Source: an uncultured Coriobacteriaceae bacterium (GTDB taxonomy: Bacteria; Actinomycetota; Coriobacteriia; Coriobacteriales; Coriobacteriaceae). From it: a stretch of 64,000 bases of DNA. The notes under the pieces were generated by a model. The model saw nothing but the letters and a program-made list of their open reading frames with translations. It was not told the origin of the DNA and did no database searches. The position numbers and the translations under genes were made by a program. The stretch covers positions 124,001-188,000 of the forward strand of contig CALUOP010000004.1 in assembly GCA_944322305.1 (NCBI GenBank), read 5' to 3'. Positions 8,491-17,011 of the stretch are shown one piece after another (the stretch's first letter is position 1; each line of letters begins with the position of its first letter).

Positions 8491-10788
8491 TTACCCCTCG
8501 TGGTGACGGCGCGGACGACGCTCGGGACGGTCGCCGCGGTCGCCTCCGCGATAGCCGCCACGGTCACGGTCGGTGCGCTCGCGGCGCTCACCGCCCGCGT
8601 AGGGGCGGCCGCTGTTGCGGCCCGGGCGCGCAGAGCGGTCGCGGTTGCCTGCGAAGTTGGTGTGGTTGCCGCGGCCGTCACCGGAACCGGCGGGCGCGTG
8701 CGGCTTCTCGAGGCGGTCGAGCGAGATCTTGCCCTTCTCGTCCACGTCGATGACCTTGACCTTGACCTCGTCGCCGATGTTGAGGACGTCCTCGACCTTG
8801 TCGACGCGGCCCACGGCGACGCGGCTGATGTGCAGCAGGCCGTCCTTGCCTGGCAGCAGGTTCACGAACGCGCCGAAGGGCTGGATGGAGACCACGCGGC
8901 CGGTGTACTCCTCGCCGATCTCGGGCACCTTGACGATAAGCTCGATGCGCTCCTTGGCAGCCGTGACGGAGGCCTCGTCGCCGCCGATGTAGACGGTGCC
9001 GTCCTCCTGGATGTCCACCGAGGCGCCGGTCTCGTCCTGGATGCCGCGGATGGTCTTGCCGCCGGAGCCGATGACGTCGCGGATCTTGTCCGTGTCGATC
9101 TTGATCGAGATGATCTGCGGGGCAGTCGGGCGCACGGTCAGGCGCGGCTCGGGCACGACCTCGAGCATCTTGCCCAGGATGAAGGCGCGGCCCTGCTTGG
9201 CCTGCTCGAGCGCCTGGGCGAGGATCTCGGGTGTGAGGCCGGTGGCCTTGTTGTCCATCTGCATGGCGGTGATGCCGCGCTCGGTGCCGGTCACCTTGAA
9301 GTCCATGTCGCCGAGGAAGTCCTCGAGGCCCTGGATGTCAGAGAGGACGACGGTCTTGCCCTCCTCCTGGATGAGGCCCATGGCGATGCCGGAGACGGGG
9401 CGCTTGATCGGCACGCCGCCGTCCATCAGCGCAAGGCAGCTCGCGCAGGTGGACGCCATGGACGAGGAGCCGTTGGATTCCATGACCTCGGAGACCACGC
9501 GGATGGCGTAGGGGAACTCCTCCTCAGAGGGGAGCACGGGCAGCAGCGCGCGCTCTGCCAGGTTGCCGTGGCCGATCTCGCGGCGCTTGGGGCTGCCGAT
9601 GCGGCCGGTCTCGCCGGTGCAGTACGGCGGGAAGTTGTAGTGGTGCATGTAGCGCTTACCCTCGACCGGCTCGATGGTGTCGAGGCGCTGCCACTCGTTG
9701 AGCATGCCGAGCGCGAGCACCGAGAGCACCTGGGTCTGGCCGCGCTGGAACAGGCCGGAGCCGTGCACGAGCGGCAAGTAGCTGCCCTTCACCATGATCG
9801 GGCGGATCTCGTCGGCAGCGCGGCCGTCAACGCGCTCGCCGGTCTCGACGACCATCGTGCGCATGGCCTTCTTCTCGAGCGCCTTGAGCTCGACCGGGAT
9901 CTCGCGGGCCCAGGTCTCCTGCTCCTCGTCGGAGAACTCGGCGCGGATAGCCTCCTTGAGCTCCTCGACGTGGGCGATGCGCGAAAGCTTGTCGGCGTCG
10001 CGCAGGGCGGCGGCCATCTCGTCGTAGTGGGCGAAGACGCGCTCGTGGACCTCCTCCACCGGCTCGTCGAGCGGGTAGTCCTTCGGCTCGATAGGGCCGT
10101 TGACCTCTTCCCAGGCAGCCACGAAGTCCTTCTGGGCCTGGCAGAACGCGCCGATGGCCTCCTGCCCGAACGCCATGGCGGCCAGCATGTCCTCCTCAGA
10201 GACCTCGTCAGCCGAGGCCTCGACCATGGAGATGAAGTCGGCGGTGCCGGCGAGCTCGAGGTCGAGGTCGGAGTTCTCGCGCTCCTCGTAGGTGGGGTTG
10301 ACGATGAACTCGCCCGTCTCCTTGCTGCGGCCGATGCGCACGCAGGCAAGCGGGCCCTCGAACGGCACGCCGCCGAGCGTGAGGGCGAGGCTCGCGCCCA
10401 TGACGCAGATCACGTCGAAGGGGTTCTTCTGGTCGGCAACGAGCGAGGTCGCCACGATCTGAACCTCGTTGCGGAAGCCGGCCGGGAAGCTTGGGCGGAT
10501 CGGGCGGTCGATCATGCGGGCCGTGAGGGTGGCCTTCTCGGAGGGACGGCCCTCGCGCTTGAGGTAGCCGCCGGGGATGCGGCCCACGGCGTACATCTTC
10601 TCGTTGAAGTCAACGGTCAGCGGGAAGAAGTCGTAGTTCTTGCGCTCTTTTGAGACCACCGCGGTGAGAAGCATGGTGGTGTCGCCCTGCTTCACGAGCG
10701 CGGCACCCGTTGCCTGCTTGGCGAGCTCGCCCGCCTCGAGGGTGTAGGTCTTGCCGTAGAGCTCGAAGGTCTTGCTTACTTTGGTCAT
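8491..10788 (-). CDS. pnp: Polyribonucleotide nucleotidyltransferase (PNPase)
   Basis: A 3'-5' phosphorolytic exoribonuclease of about 765 aa. Two RNase PH-like core domains are joined by a helical domain. The second core carries the conserved MDGGVPIKRPVSGIAMGL region, then come a KH domain (GSGGKTIRGI) and an S1 domain. Beyond S1 is a tail of about 60 residues rich in Arg, Gly and Asp, longer and more RG-rich than in E. coli. The second of two consecutive ATGs (10786-10788) is preferred because GAGGA abuts the first. It is immediately downstream of rpsO, the classic order, with three leader hairpins between. Confidence 0.95.
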   Translation of the reverse strand: MTKVSKTFELYGKTYTLEAGELAKQATGAALVKQGDTTMLLTAVVSKERKNYDFFPLTVDFNEKMYAVGRIPGGYLKREGRPSEKATLTARMIDRPIRPSFPAGFRNEVQIVATSLVADQKNPFDVICVMGASLALTLGGVPFEGPLACVRIGRSKETGEFIVNPTYEERENSDLDLELAGTADFISMVEASADEVSEEDMLAAMAFGQEAIGAFCQAQKDFVAAWEEVNGPIEPKDYPLDEPVEEVHERVFAHYDEMAAALRDADKLSRIAHVEELKEAIRAEFSDEEQETWAREIPVELKALEKKAMRTMVVETGERVDGRAADEIRPIMVKGSYLPLVHGSGLFQRGQTQVLSVLALGMLNEWQRLDTIEPVEGKRYMHHYNFPPYCTGETGRIGSPKRREIGHGNLAERALLPVLPSEEEFPYAIRVVSEVMESNGSSSMASTCASCLALMDGGVPIKRPVSGIAMGLIQEEGKTVVLSDIQGLEDFLGDMDFKVTGTERGITAMQMDNKATGLTPEILAQALEQAKQGRAFILGKMLEVVPEPRLTVRPTAPQIISIKIDTDKIRDVIGSGGKTIRGIQDETGASVDIQEDGTVYIGGDEASVTAAKERIELIVKVPEIGEEYTGRVVSIQPFGAFVNLLPGKDGLLHISRVAVGRVDKVEDVLNIGDEVKVKVIDVDEKGKISLDRLEKPHAPAGSGDGRGNHTNFAGNRDRSARPGRNSGRPYAGGERRERTDRDRGGYRGGDRGDRPERRPRRHHEG

Positions 10789-10804
10789 CATTCCTCTTTC
10801 ATCT

Positions 10805-10896
10805 CCGCACGCCCCTTTGCGTGCGGGCTCCTACTCGCCGCTTCGGCGGCGCGCCGTCCCCGTCTGGGCGGCTCCACAACAGGCGCTTCTCGCCTG
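10805..10896 (-). promoter_or_regulatory. pnp leader with three successive hairpins
   Basis: Between the rpsO terminator and the pnp start are three hairpins: 10805-10811 with 10820-10826, 10836-10841 with 10846-10851 (UUCG-type loop read on the plus strand), and 10880-10885 with 10891-10896. In enterobacteria pnp autoregulates through cleavage of a leader stem-loop. That analogy is inference; the hairpins are seen directly. Confidence 0.5.
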
Positions 10897-10946
10897 GCAT
10901 GTACGTGACTTGTACGGCTCTCAGCATGAACGCCGAGACGCTATAC

Positions 10947-10976
10947 AGAGAAAGGAGCGCCGTAAAGGCGCTCCCC
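10947..10976 (-). terminator. rpsO intrinsic terminator
   Basis: An 8-bp stem (10954-10961 with 10967-10974) lies 15 bases after the rpsO stop and is followed on the minus strand by TTTCTC. It probably gives partial termination before pnp. Confidence 0.7.
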
Positions 10977-10988
10977 CGTCCAACGACT

Positions 10989-11267
10989 TTACTGGATGTT
11001 GTCGCGGATACCCAGCTTGGCGATGAGCTCGCGGTACTCCATGATGTCGCGCTTCTTGATGTAGGAGAGAAGGCGACGGCGACGGCCGACGATCATGAGC
11101 AGGCCGCGACGAGTGTGGAAGTCCTTGGGGTGGGACTTCATGTGCTCGGTGAGCTCGCGGATGCGCTCGGACATGATGGCGACCTGGGCCTTGGGGTTAC
11201 CCGAGTCCTGCGGGTTGTTGCCGAACTCGGCGATGAGCTCGGCCTTGCGCTCCTTGGAAATGGTCAT
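10989..11267 (-). CDS. rpsO: 30S ribosomal protein S15
   Basis: A 92-aa primary 16S rRNA-binding protein of the small subunit platform. The family pattern is clear: HMKSHPKDFHTRRGL, then GRRRRLLSYIKKRD. The start ATG at 11265-11267 (MTISKERKAE) has AAAGGTG upstream; in-frame codons further upstream reach into the promoter and are not used. It is followed by its own terminator and by pnp on the same strand. Confidence 0.97.
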   Translation of the reverse strand: MTISKERKAELIAEFGNNPQDSGNPKAQVAIMSERIRELTEHMKSHPKDFHTRRGLLMIVGRRRRLLSYIKKRDIMEYRELIAKLGIRDNIQ

Positions 11268-11356
11268 TTCCAACACCTTTCTGTCGTAGATGCGCCCCGA
11301 ACCGGGCCTGCCGCCGGTGCAGCGTGCAGCTAGGTACGGGGTACGGACAAGCGAGA

Positions 11357-11384
11357 ATGATACCATAGCCGCCCCCACCTGCAA
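11357..11384 (-). promoter_or_regulatory. Probable rpsO promoter
   Basis: Minus-strand TTGCAG (11379-11384), a 16-base spacer and TATCAT (11357-11362). The implied leader of about 80 nt before rpsO would leave room for S15 autoregulation, which is known in other bacteria but not shown here. Confidence 0.55.
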
Positions 11385-11435
11385 TATCATCATCATATGC
11401 ACATGCGGCAACGGCCGTGGGACAAGGCGCAGGCG

Positions 11436-11684
11436 CTACGGATGCAGCATCGCACGCGCGCGCTCCTCGCAGCGCGTGCCGACAACGGCCGAAAGCAGCA
11501 TGCCCGCGAGAAAGGTGACGAGCATGCCTACCACGTGTGCGATGCGCACCGGCGTTGCGTACCATTGGTACGTGACCGCGAAAAACGCGTACACCGCAAC
11601 AAGAAGAACGGCAAACACCGCGTACCACTTGAGCGCTTGGCGTCCGTAGTACGACCGCAGGGAACGACGCAACGCATCCGGCAT
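11436..11684 (-). CDS. Small two-helix membrane protein, unknown function
   Basis: An 82-aa protein with two predicted transmembrane helices (about residues 20-38 and 48-66), a basic N-terminus (RRSLRSYYGRQ) and a short charged C-terminus (CEERARAML). The ATG is preceded by GGAGGAG. I do not recognise a family. It is the last of three small membrane-protein genes (with 11711-12253 and 12431-12883) in the same orientation between recO and rpsO. Confidence 0.6.
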   Translation of the reverse strand: MPDALRRSLRSYYGRQALKWYAVFAVLLVAVYAFFAVTYQWYATPVRIAHVVGMLVTFLAGMLLSAVVGTRCEERARAMLHP

Positions 11685-11710
11685 GGCTCCTCCTCAGCCC
11701 AACATCTGCC

Positions 11711-12253
11711 TCAAACGTTTCCAGGAAGCTCCGAGGTGTTGGCAGGATCGTTCACCACAAACCGTCGACAGCATTGCGGCACGAGCACGCAGGTAACCAC
11801 AACCCACAGCGAGTCGGTTAAGAGATCAACCGTAAGGCCTTCGCTTGCCAGCGTGAGCACGAGGCCGAGCACGTTGGGCAGAAAAGCCCCGAGCCCGAAC
11901 AGGGCTGCTGCAAGCATGATTCCCTCGCCGCGCGACCAATGCGTCTTCTCAGGGTCCTTCTCGCCCGGAAACGTGCGGGCAAAGTAATCGGCCTTCACGG
12001 CCCGGTGCGCTTGGACCACCGTCCAGTAGTAAAAGATCACGAACGCACCACCCAAGATGAACGAACCGCCCATGAGGAAAAACAAGCTGCCCTGCACGAA
12101 GCCGCTGTTGAGGAGCAGGCCAGGCACAAGGGCGAGCAGCACCACCAACACGATGCCGCACGCGTTCACCACGACCATGCGCTTAAGCGTCATACGGGTG
12201 TGCGGCAAAAGCCGCTGCCACGACTGTTTGAGAAGCTCTACCACACCGTTCAT
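11711..12253 (-). CDS. Four-helix membrane protein, unknown function
   Basis: A 180-aa protein with about four hydrophobic helices, near residues 27-45, 52-74, 110-132 and 140-160. The N-terminal amphipathic stretch is LLKQSWQRLLPHTRMTLKRM, and the loop DYFARTFPGEKDPEKTHW is polar. The start ATG at 12251-12253 was picked for its GGAGGAG site; an in-frame start 49 codons upstream has none. No family is recognised. It belongs to the small membrane-protein cluster between recO and rpsO. Confidence 0.6.
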   Translation of the reverse strand: MNGVVELLKQSWQRLLPHTRMTLKRMVVVNACGIVLVVLLALVPGLLLNSGFVQGSLFFLMGGSFILGGAFVIFYYWTVVQAHRAVKADYFARTFPGEKDPEKTHWSRGEGIMLAAALFGLGAFLPNVLGLVLTLASEGLTVDLLTDSLWVVVTCVLVPQCCRRFVVNDPANTSELPGNV

Positions 12254-12430
12254 ATGCGCTCCTCCGCTACCCGTCCCACCGTTCAGGGTGCTTTCTGACA
12301 GTATGCCCGGAACTACCCCCCCCCTAGTCGAAAAACGAAATGAGGTTTGGGTATGTTGCCAGGGAACGCCAGGGTAACCAAGAGACGATCGCTCAAGCAC
12401 TCCATGCCCGAGAAGGTAATGCCAGATGTG

Positions 12431-12883
12431 CTACGCGTCGTCCTCCGCCTCGGCGTCATGGATAAGCGCGCGGCGCAGCAGCACGAACGCCACGACAGCT
12501 CCGACAACGAACGCCGCAGATAGGACGATGTTCCATATCTGGATCTGATCACCCGCTCCTCCGGCAACGAGCGTTGCCATCGTCACCACGATAAGCGCGG
12601 TCATCACCAAGCCTTCGGCGAACTCATAGAGCCTGCGGTGCAGATAGTCGGTCAGCTCCGAGCCCGCGCGCGGCCCGCGCCAAGGGTTGTCCTGCGCCCA
12701 CGGCTCGAGCTGGCGCGCCAAGAAGCAGGACAGCGACAACGTGATGGCGAGGTCGGCTATCAGGAGCACCCAGTACATGGAAGACACGGTGTAAAGCCCC
12801 GGGAACACCACCGCAATGGCCAAGAACACGAAGAAGATGAAGATGAGCTGGATAAGCGCCCACTTACGGTACCAGTACTTCAT
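12431..12883 (-). CDS. Four-helix membrane protein, unknown function
   Basis: A 150-aa protein with roughly four membrane helices and a central amphipathic segment with LARQLEPWAQ and YLHRRLYEFAEG, ending in an acidic tail. The start ATG at 12881-12883 (MKYWYRKWAL) is chosen over an upstream in-frame TTG at 12919; neither has an ideal ribosome site. It may be related to its neighbours only by being small and hydrophobic. Function unknown. Confidence 0.6.
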   Translation of the reverse strand: MKYWYRKWALIQLIFIFFVFLAIAVVFPGLYTVSSMYWVLLIADLAITLSLSCFLARQLEPWAQDNPWRGPRAGSELTDYLHRRLYEFAEGLVMTALIVVTMATLVAGGAGDQIQIWNIVLSAAFVVGAVVAFVLLRRALIHDAEAEDDA

Positions 12884-13074
12884 ACCAACCACCCGTCGGA
12901 GAACAGCCGAAACCGTCAAGCCATTCTATACCCCGTCAAGCGCGGTTGGGCACCCGCAACCGACTTGAGAGGCGAATGCCTCGCATCGTGGTATAGGGAC
13001 CTATCGGAAAGCGGCCTCGGCGATACAGGCAGGCACGTGCCGCACAGGGGCAGGCTCAGCGATCCTGCCCCCGC

Positions 13075-13824
13075 CTAGACGCCGAGCAGGAACTCCAGCG
13101 CGCGCAGCCGCGCGTCCAGATGCGTCGCCGCCCAGCTGTGGGCAAGCGAAAGCAGGAAGGCCGCCGTCGGCGCGTCGATCTGCGCTGAAGCGAGCTCGTC
13201 GAACCGCAGCCCCAGAAGCGCACGCAGCCAGTCGACCTCGGCGCACCCCAGCTGCTCGGCACCCGCCACCGAGCTTGCGCACGAGGCGCACAGAAGCCCG
13301 CCTGCCGCCGCCGAAAACCAGCTCACCGCCGCATCCCCACACGCCACGCAGGCCGAAAGGTCAGGTCGGTACCCGATGCGGGCGAGCACCTTGAAGACGT
13401 ACGCGGCAACCACCACGTCCAGGTGCGGTCCGTCCTCAAGCGCGCCGACAAAGGCCAGCGCCTTTTGCGTGATGGGAAACAGAAACGGGTCCTCGGCGTC
13501 CTCGAACGAGCACAGCCGCGCCACCTCGGCCACTGCGCTCGCCGCGCTCACCGCTTCGTAGCAGGTGTTGCGCGCAAGCGGTGCCTCAACCAGCCGCGCC
13601 TCGGACACGATGTCAAGCGAGCGCCCGCGGGCGAGCAGCATGTCGGTGGTTGAGAACAGCTCGCACCGGGCCGCCAGGCGCCCCCCGGGCTTGCGGGCCC
13701 CCTTGGCCACCGCCCGCACCTGCGCGCCGCTCTCAGCCAACAGCGTGAGAATCAGGTCGTTCTCCTTGAGCTTGGTCTTACCCAGCACCAAAACAAGCGT
13801 CCGATACGTCCGAGCCCCCGCCAA
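13075..13824 (-). CDS. recO: DNA repair protein RecO
   Basis: A 249-aa mediator that loads RecA in the RecFOR recombination pathway. It has an N-terminal OB fold (TYRTLVLVLGKTKLKENDLILTL contains the family signature), then KGARKPGGRL, a helical core, and a zinc site formed by CVACGD and CASC. The start is a TTG (13822-13824) with GAGGGGG upstream. It is downstream of era on the same strand, a common pairing, separated here by the 312-base gap that carries structured element F1. Confidence 0.92.
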   Translation of the reverse strand: MAGARTYRTLVLVLGKTKLKENDLILTLLAESGAQVRAVAKGARKPGGRLAARCELFSTTDMLLARGRSLDIVSEARLVEAPLARNTCYEAVSAASAVAEVARLCSFEDAEDPFLFPITQKALAFVGALEDGPHLDVVVAAYVFKVLARIGYRPDLSACVACGDAAVSWFSAAAGGLLCASCASSVAGAEQLGCAEVDWLRALLGLRFDELASAQIDAPTAAFLLSLAHSWAATHLDARLRALEFLLGV

Positions 13825-13978
13825 AGCGCAACCCCCTCTCGCCTACCGGCTGAACCATTCACTATTACACACAACCCCTCAGCACCGGGCCCGCTCAAAC
13901 CCAACGCAAAAATGCAAGCCAAGCGACCTGCAGCCACCGATTTCAGCGAGAAGGGGCGGCGGAATAGCCATGCGCAGA

Positions 13979-14087
13979 AGGCCGGGGCATATCGTCCCGC
14001 GCGCAGTTTTGCAGCCGCAGGAGATGCCGTTCCCGGCATCTCCGTCGCGGCGAAGCTGTTTGAGCACGGGATGATATGCCCCGGCCT
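13979..14087. repeat. Structured 109-bp element F1 (era-recO gap)
   Basis: Outer arms 13980-13999 and 14067-14086 pair over 20 bp with a single G:T, extended by one further pair. A central perfect 10-bp hairpin (14020-14029 with 14034-14043) has loop TTCC. A homologous element lies at 54866-54974, and at least two positions differ between copies by paired (compensatory) changes. It lies just after the era stop. The rest of the 13825-14136 gap shows no gene. Confidence 0.85.
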
Positions 14088-14136
14088 CCCCGGTTCGCAT
14101 CGTCCCGCCGCCCCCCGAGCGCAAGGGAAAACGTGG

Positions 14137-15063
14137 TTACTCGCCTGAATCGTAGCCGAACCGCCGGATCTCCTCCTGGTCGCGCCGCCAGTCGCGTTTG
14201 ACCTGCACCGTGAGGTCGAGCCACACGCGCTCCATGAACAGGTGCTCCAGGTCACGGCGCGCCTCGGTGCCGATCGCCTTGATCATGGCGCCCTTCTTGC
14301 CCACGATGATGCCCTTCTGGCTCTCGCGCTCGACGTAGATCGTCGCGCGGATGCGCACGAGCTTCTTCTCGAACTCGATCTCGTCGCAGAGCACGCCCAC
14401 CGCGTGCGGCACCTCCTGGCGCGTGTGCAAAAGGACCTTTTCGCGGATGAACTCCGAAACGAGCATCTCGTCGGACTCGTCGGAGGTCATGTCCTCGGGA
14501 AACCACCGCGGGCCCTCGGGCAGGTAGCGGGCCACCAGGCTCTCGAAGGCCTCCACGTTGAAGCCCTCGGTAGCGCTCACCACGATCTCGTCGTCAAACG
14601 GGGCGAGATTGCGCGCCGCCTCGAGCTGGGCGGAAACCTGCTCGGGCTTGGCGATGTCGGCTTTGGAGAGCACGAGGATCTTCTTGGCGGCAGACTCGGC
14701 CACGTGCTTGCCGACCCACTCGTCGCCCGTGCCCACCGGCTTGGTGGCGTCAACGAGCATGGCCACCACGTCCACATCGGCAAGCTCCTTCAGCGCCGAG
14801 CGGTTGAGCTCCGAGCCCAAGGTGTCCTTGGGCTTGTGCAGGCCGGGGGTGTCTACGATGATGAGCTGGCTCGTCGGGGTGTTCACCACCGCGCGCAGGC
14901 GCCGGCGGGTGGTCTGCGCTACGGGACTCGTGATGGCGACCTTCTCGCCTACGCAGGCGTTGAGCAGCGTGGACTTGCCGGCGTTGGGGCGCCCCACCAG
15001 GGCGACGAAGCCGCTGTGGAACGGCTGAGCGGCCGAAGCGGCCTCAGAGGTGATCTCAGACAT
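14137..15063 (-). CDS. era: GTPase Era
   Basis: A 308-aa GTPase that binds the 3' end of 16S rRNA during 30S maturation. G1 is GRPNAGKS (residues 24-31), with switch region TTRRRLRAV, G3 DTPGLH and G4 SKAD. A C-terminal KH domain contains GIIVGKKGAMIKAIG. The start ATG at 15061-15063 has AAAGGA at correct spacing; upstream in-frame codons are ignored. It lies in the phoH-ybeY-dgkA-era-recO order found in many Gram-positive bacteria. Confidence 0.96.
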   Translation of the reverse strand: MSEITSEAASAAQPFHSGFVALVGRPNAGKSTLLNACVGEKVAITSPVAQTTRRRLRAVVNTPTSQLIIVDTPGLHKPKDTLGSELNRSALKELADVDVVAMLVDATKPVGTGDEWVGKHVAESAAKKILVLSKADIAKPEQVSAQLEAARNLAPFDDEIVVSATEGFNVEAFESLVARYLPEGPRWFPEDMTSDESDEMLVSEFIREKVLLHTRQEVPHAVGVLCDEIEFEKKLVRIRATIYVERESQKGIIVGKKGAMIKAIGTEARRDLEHLFMERVWLDLTVQVKRDWRRDQEEIRRFGYDSGE

Positions 15064-15144
15064 GGCTGATCCTTTCAAACGTAAGAGAACAAGAGCGCCC
15101 GTCAGGCGACGCGGGCGCAAACGCGGGCCAAGCGACCCCGAGCG

Positions 15145-15522
15145 CTAGATGAGCCCCAGCGCGCGCCCGAAGACAAGCAGGCCCACCACCGCCGAGGTGC
15201 CCGACAAGGTGAACACGCTCGCCGCCGCGATGTCCTTGGCGCGCTTGGCCAGCGGATGGATGTCGGGGCTCGCAAGGTCAACGATGGCCTCCATGGCGGT
15301 GTTGCACAGCTCGGCGAACACCACCAGCCCGCAGCAGATGAAGATGATGATCCACGAGAGCAGGTCGAGCTCGAGCACCAGGCCGGCCACGATGGCCACC
15401 AGGCCGATGCCGAGCATCACCTTGATGTTGCGCTCGGTCTTGACCGCCGTGACAAAGCCCTCGATGGCGTAGCCGAACGAGCGCACGAACGTGGGATGCT
15501 CTTTGTTGGTACCGGGAATCAT
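15145..15522 (-). CDS. dgkA: Diacylglycerol/undecaprenol kinase family protein
   Basis: A 125-aa membrane protein of the prokaryotic DgkA family: three membrane helices and the signature E-L-C-N-T-A-M-E-A-I-V-D-L. In Gram-positive bacteria this family phosphorylates undecaprenol to recycle the lipid carrier for wall synthesis, so that activity is more likely than lipid turnover of diacylglycerol. Its position between ybeY and era is conserved in many genomes. ATG at 15520-15522. Confidence 0.9.
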   Translation of the reverse strand: MIPGTNKEHPTFVRSFGYAIEGFVTAVKTERNIKVMLGIGLVAIVAGLVLELDLLSWIIIFICCGLVVFAELCNTAMEAIVDLASPDIHPLAKRAKDIAAASVFTLSGTSAVVGLLVFGRALGLI

Positions 15523-15542
15523 GGCTGCTCCTTTACGCGGGC

Positions 15543-16037
15543 TCAGTCGTGGCGATGGTTGGTGGTGGGGCCCACGCTCACCTGCAGGGCGGGCACAAGC
15601 TGGCGCAGGAGCTCGTCCTCGCGCGCCTCCATGACCTCGGCCTCGTCGTCGGCGATGTGGTCGTAGCCCAGCAGGTGCAGCGTGCCGTGCACCAGCATGA
15701 GCGCCAGCTCCTCGGCCGGCGTGTTGCCGAAGCCGGGGGCCTGCGCGGCGATGACCTCGGGCGCCACGATGATGTCGCCGAGCTCGATGAGCTCGTCGGC
15801 GGGGATGTCCTCGTCAAAGGCCGAGTCGCACTCGAAGGAGAGCACGTCGGTGGGCTTGTCGATCCCGCGCCAGGCGCGGTTGAGCTCGTGGATCTCGTCG
15901 GTGTCCACCACCGAGACCGACACCTCCAGAGGGCGCGTCACACCCTCGGCGGCCAGCACCCCCTCTACCAGCGCGCGGATCTCTTCGTCGGAAAGGATCT
16001 GGTCAAGCGCGCTGTCATTGCTTATGGATACGCCCAT
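15543..16037 (-). CDS. ybeY: Endoribonuclease YbeY
   Basis: A 164-aa zinc-dependent RNase involved in 16S rRNA 3'-end maturation and ribosome quality control. The metal motif H-x3-H-x5-H is visible as HGTLHLLGYDH, preceded by the family segment NRAWRGIDKPTDVLSF. The reading frame overlaps the phoH 3' end by 23 bases, implying coupled translation. Confidence 0.94.
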   Translation of the reverse strand: MGVSISNDSALDQILSDEEIRALVEGVLAAEGVTRPLEVSVSVVDTDEIHELNRAWRGIDKPTDVLSFECDSAFDEDIPADELIELGDIIVAPEVIAAQAPGFGNTPAEELALMLVHGTLHLLGYDHIADDEAEVMEAREDELLRQLVPALQVSVGPTTNHRHD

Positions 16038-17001
16038 GGGCCTCCTCCTGCCTCTTGTCGTAGGCGTCGTACGCTGCCACGATGCGCCCCACGAGCGCGT
16101 GGCGCACCACGTCCTTGCGGTCCAGGTCGATAAAGGCGATGCCGTCCACGCCCTCGAGGATGTCGCGCAGCGTTGCGAGCGCCGAGCGCTTGCCCACGAG
16201 GTCGCGCTGGGTGGCGTCGCCGGTGATGATGAACTTGGAGTTGAAGCCCAGGCGCGTGAGAAACATCTTCATCTGCTCGGGCGTGGTGTTCTGCGCCTCG
16301 TCCAGGATCACGAAGGCGTCGTTCATGGTGCGCCCGCGCATGTAGGCCAAAGGCGCGATCTCGATCACGCCCTGCTCGATGAGGGCTGCGGCCCGCTCGC
16401 GGTCCATCATGTCGAACAGCGCGTCGTAGAGCGGTCGGACGTAGGGGTCGACCTTCTCCTCCAGGGTGCCGGGCAGAAAGCCGAGGTTCTCGCCCGCCTC
16501 GACCACCGGGCGGGTCAGCACGATGCGGCTCACCTCGTGGCGCGTGAGCGCCGCCACGGCAACGGCCATGGCAAGGTAGGTCTTGCCGGTGCCGGCCGGG
16601 CCCAGGCAGATGGTGACGGTGTGCTCGCTGATGGCCTCGATGTAGCGGCGCTGCCCCGGGGTCTTGGGGCGGATGGCCCGCCCGCGGTAGGTGTGCAGCA
16701 CCTCGCCGTGCAGCGAGGTCGAGCGGTACACGTCGGCGCGGATGGCCTCCAAGGTGCGCAGGGCGTCGTCGGGCGTGGGCTCCTCGCCACGGGAGACCTG
16801 CTCGACCAGGTCGGTGAAGAGCCGGGCAAGCTGTTCCACCTCGCCCGCCTCCCCCGCCAGCGCAATGCGGTTGCCGCGCACCGAGACGCGCGCAGGCGTC
16901 TCGGCCTCCACAGCGCGCAGCACCGCATCCTCGGCGCCGGTGACGCGCGCCGCGTCCACGCCGTCCGGTATCGTGAGGCTGACCTTGGTCGGCTGCTCCA
17001 T
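16015..17001 (-). CDS. phoH: PhoH family ATPase
   Basis: A 328-aa cytosolic ATPase of the PhoH/YbeZ type. An N-terminal small domain is followed by a RecA-like core with Walker A GPAGTGKT and Walker B VILDEAQN, and the helicase-like motif TGDATQRDL. The family is tied to RNA metabolism with YbeY, which it overlaps here. The start ATG at 16999-17001 (MEQPTKVSL) has AGGGGAG; an in-frame ATG 48 bases upstream would lie in the mtaB 3' end. Confidence 0.93.
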   Translation of the reverse strand: MEQPTKVSLTIPDGVDAARVTGAEDAVLRAVEAETPARVSVRGNRIALAGEAGEVEQLARLFTDLVEQVSRGEEPTPDDALRTLEAIRADVYRSTSLHGEVLHTYRGRAIRPKTPGQRRYIEAISEHTVTICLGPAGTGKTYLAMAVAVAALTRHEVSRIVLTRPVVEAGENLGFLPGTLEEKVDPYVRPLYDALFDMMDRERAAALIEQGVIEIAPLAYMRGRTMNDAFVILDEAQNTTPEQMKMFLTRLGFNSKFIITGDATQRDLVGKRSALATLRDILEGVDGIAFIDLDRKDVVRHALVGRIVAAYDAYDKRQEEAHGRIHKQ

Positions 17002-17011
17002 ACGCTCCCCT

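Noticed and set aside
8302-10653. 783-aa plus-strand open frame opposite pnp
   Set aside because: Antisense shadow of pnp with low-complexity composition.
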